Origin: Aureliella helgolandensis
GTDB lineage: Bacteria; Planctomycetota; Planctomycetia; Pirellulales; Pirellulaceae
Direction: 5' to 3'
Assembly: GCF_007752135.1 (NCBI RefSeq)
Contig: NZ_CP036298.1
Span: 2,480,001 to 2,544,000 of the forward strand
Length of the DNA stretch: 64,000 nt
Shown piece after piece: positions 62,748-64,000 of this stretch (position 1 is its first letter; every line of letters begins with the position of its first letter). The notes under the pieces were generated by a model. The model was not told the origin of the DNA. It did no database searches and was given only the letters and a program-made list of their open reading frames with translations. A program made the translations under genes and the position numbers.

Positions 62748-64000
62748 CTAATTCCCTCCGTTGGCTGCAACGGAGGAGCCGCCATGGGTTGTCGAAGGTG
62801 AGGCCGGTGCGGCAAAAGCGGGGCCCGAGTTTCGCGTTCCCGAATAGTGAGCATTGGAATCGACATGGGAAGCGGGACGGTGCGTAAAGACACTTCGCCG
62901 ACGGACCCGAGAATCGATCGCGATTTGCGTCGACCACACGAGCCCAACCAGACTCAAGGCAATCACGGACGTCTGCCCGAGGACCATTGCCAAATCGGGG
63001 ACGATCGTGGCCAACCCACCTAGGCCTACCGCATACACCATGAGCGACACGGGGCGGCGGAATACCGAATAATTCAGCAGCAAGTACGACATGGCAATTG
63101 CGAAGACACCGACTGGAAACCAAAGTGCGAAACGGGAGACGATCCAAGTGTGCATAGCACCACTCGCGTTGGGGCCGCCACTCAATCGGCTACTCATCAG
63201 ATAGCGGTTCATCGCCGGTGGCAAGTTGGCCTGTTTGGTGGCGCCAATGGAACGCTCTAGGTCGGTATCCCCGCTGCTTCGAAACCACCAGAGACCACTC
63301 CATTGCCAGAGCCATTCCGCAGTCAGTTGTTCGGGCGGCCATAGAAGGTGTTGTACCTGGGGCGTGACCAATTGCCAGTAGAAGACGTCTAGGTACTCGG
63401 CGCCTGTGATTTGCGGAGCCTTGATATCAATTCTGGTGAACCAAGAGAGGTTTTCCTGCAAGAAATAGGAGACTTCGATGACGTGCAACTGCTTGGTGCC
63501 ACTAGGCGATTGGATAACAAGTGTGTCGGACGTGTTGTCGTAGCGATAGGTTAAATCCGTCTGTTGGACTCCATCCACGTAAACCATTAGCTTTCGAATA
63601 AACTTAGGCAATTGCAGCCGCAGCTCACTGGCGGTCGTTGAGACCTGGGCGACGTAGCGATCGCGCCGCTCGTCTCCGGTGATTGCAGTTTGAAGCCAGC
63701 TTCGTTCAACGCGGATGGAAGCTGCCTCTCGTTGCTGGTGGATGGTCAGCTCCAATTCGATGTCGGTTTGCAGGGGAGGCAGTTGCCGAATTGTATTCCC
63801 CTCGTCGTCCAAGCTGAAGCTGGGCTGATTTTGTCCCGTTACTGGTTGGACGCCGAGTTGTTGATTGTGCAGCAACACCCACTGCTCTTTGAGCCGCAGT
63901 GTATTGGCGGGGATCAGCAGGCGAGCCAGCGGCACGTGTACACGCTTCGTTTGGCGTTCTGGAGCGACTGCTTTGTCCGGTGACTCCGCTGAGTTACCGG
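62748..64000 (-). CDS. Partial membrane protein related to the giant protein, runs off the window
   Basis: The 3' part of a gene whose frame stays open to the window end, so at least 417 codons are present and the start is missing. The visible part has a beta-rich region (for example LRLQLPKFIRKLMVYVDGVQQ) then TWIVSRFALWFPVGVFAIAM and two to three more transmembrane helices, the same 'beta region, W-I-V, helices' order seen at WIVHRTAFATMVLASVLL in the giant protein. A low-complexity tail (Ala/Ser/Pro/Gly) ends at a TAG immediately followed by the ATG of the giant gene, so the two are probably co-translated. Function unknown. Confidence 0.62.
   Translation of the reverse strand, partial: GNSAESPDKAVAPERQTKRVHVPLARLLIPANTLRLKEQWVLLHNQQLGVQPVTGQNQPSFSLDDEGNTIRQLPPLQTDIELELTIHQQREAASIRVERSWLQTAITGDERRDRYVAQVSTTASELRLQLPKFIRKLMVYVDGVQQTDLTYRYDNTSDTLVIQSPSGTKQLHVIEVSYFLQENLSWFTRIDIKAPQITGAEYLDVFYWQLVTPQVQHLLWPPEQLTAEWLWQWSGLWWFRSSGDTDLERSIGATKQANLPPAMNRYLMSSRLSGGPNASGAMHTWIVSRFALWFPVGVFAIAMSYLLLNYSVFRRPVSLMVYAVGLGGLATIVPDLAMVLGQTSVIALSLVGLVWSTQIAIDSRVRRRSVFTHRPASHVDSNAHYSGTRNSGPAFAAPASPSTTHGGSSVAANGGN

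Overview
The window looks like a chromosomal segment of a planctomycete, most likely of the Pirellulaceae (Rhodopirellula-type). The evidence is a sulfatase of the planctomycete type, a Gfo/Idh/MocA oxidoreductase next to a secreted HEAT-repeat protein, zinc-ribbon membrane proteins with DUF4013-like tails, a very large signal peptidase I, LL-diaminopimelate aminotransferase, weak Shine-Dalgarno use, GTG/TTG starts, and very large secreted proteins without clear families. This is inference from protein style; no 16S or marker phylogeny was possible.

Layout. 1-1450: an intact insertion sequence with perfect terminal inverted repeats, inserted just after an HtrA/DegP protease (1463-2983). 3038-8703: small hypothetical genes, a methyltransferase, a sulfatase pseudogene with three separate lesions, a ferritin-like protein and a PAS-LuxR regulator. 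8741-14239: HEAT-repeat protein with an oxidoreductase, and a methyltransferase translationally coupled to a UbiA-like membrane protein. 14795-23489: zinc alcohol dehydrogenase, EamA exporter, zinc-ribbon/DUF4013 membrane proteins, M20 peptidase, NAD-dependent epimerase, SEC-C protein. 24033-35338: core housekeeping (lgt with an embedded PDZ-like insert, pyrH, frr) mixed with envelope proteins (coiled-coil protein, zinc-ribbon membrane protein, NfeD-like protein, M50 protease).

35431-44501 is a flagellar block, all on the minus strand: an enhancer-binding-like regulator without a visible GAFTGA loop, fliW, csrA, a 929-residue flagellin and a 908-residue FliD. Flagellin and cap protein are both expanded by tandem beta-modules. 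fliW-csrA-flagellin has the parts of the known FliW/CsrA partner switch. 44664-49041 carries dapL, a 629-residue signal peptidase I and an LptB-like ATPase.

49141-64000 is the most unusual region. A Ser/Thr kinase is fused to a tubulin-like (FtsZ/tubulin superfamily) domain and lies just downstream of an AAA+ ATPase with a winged-helix N-terminus. A divergent gene encodes an FHA domain fused to an EAL domain. Beyond it are a 2323-residue membrane protein and a related partial gene running off the window. A phosphorylation (kinase/FHA), cytoskeleton-like (tubulin fold) and c-di-GMP (EAL) link is suggested by co-location only and is offered as a hypothesis.
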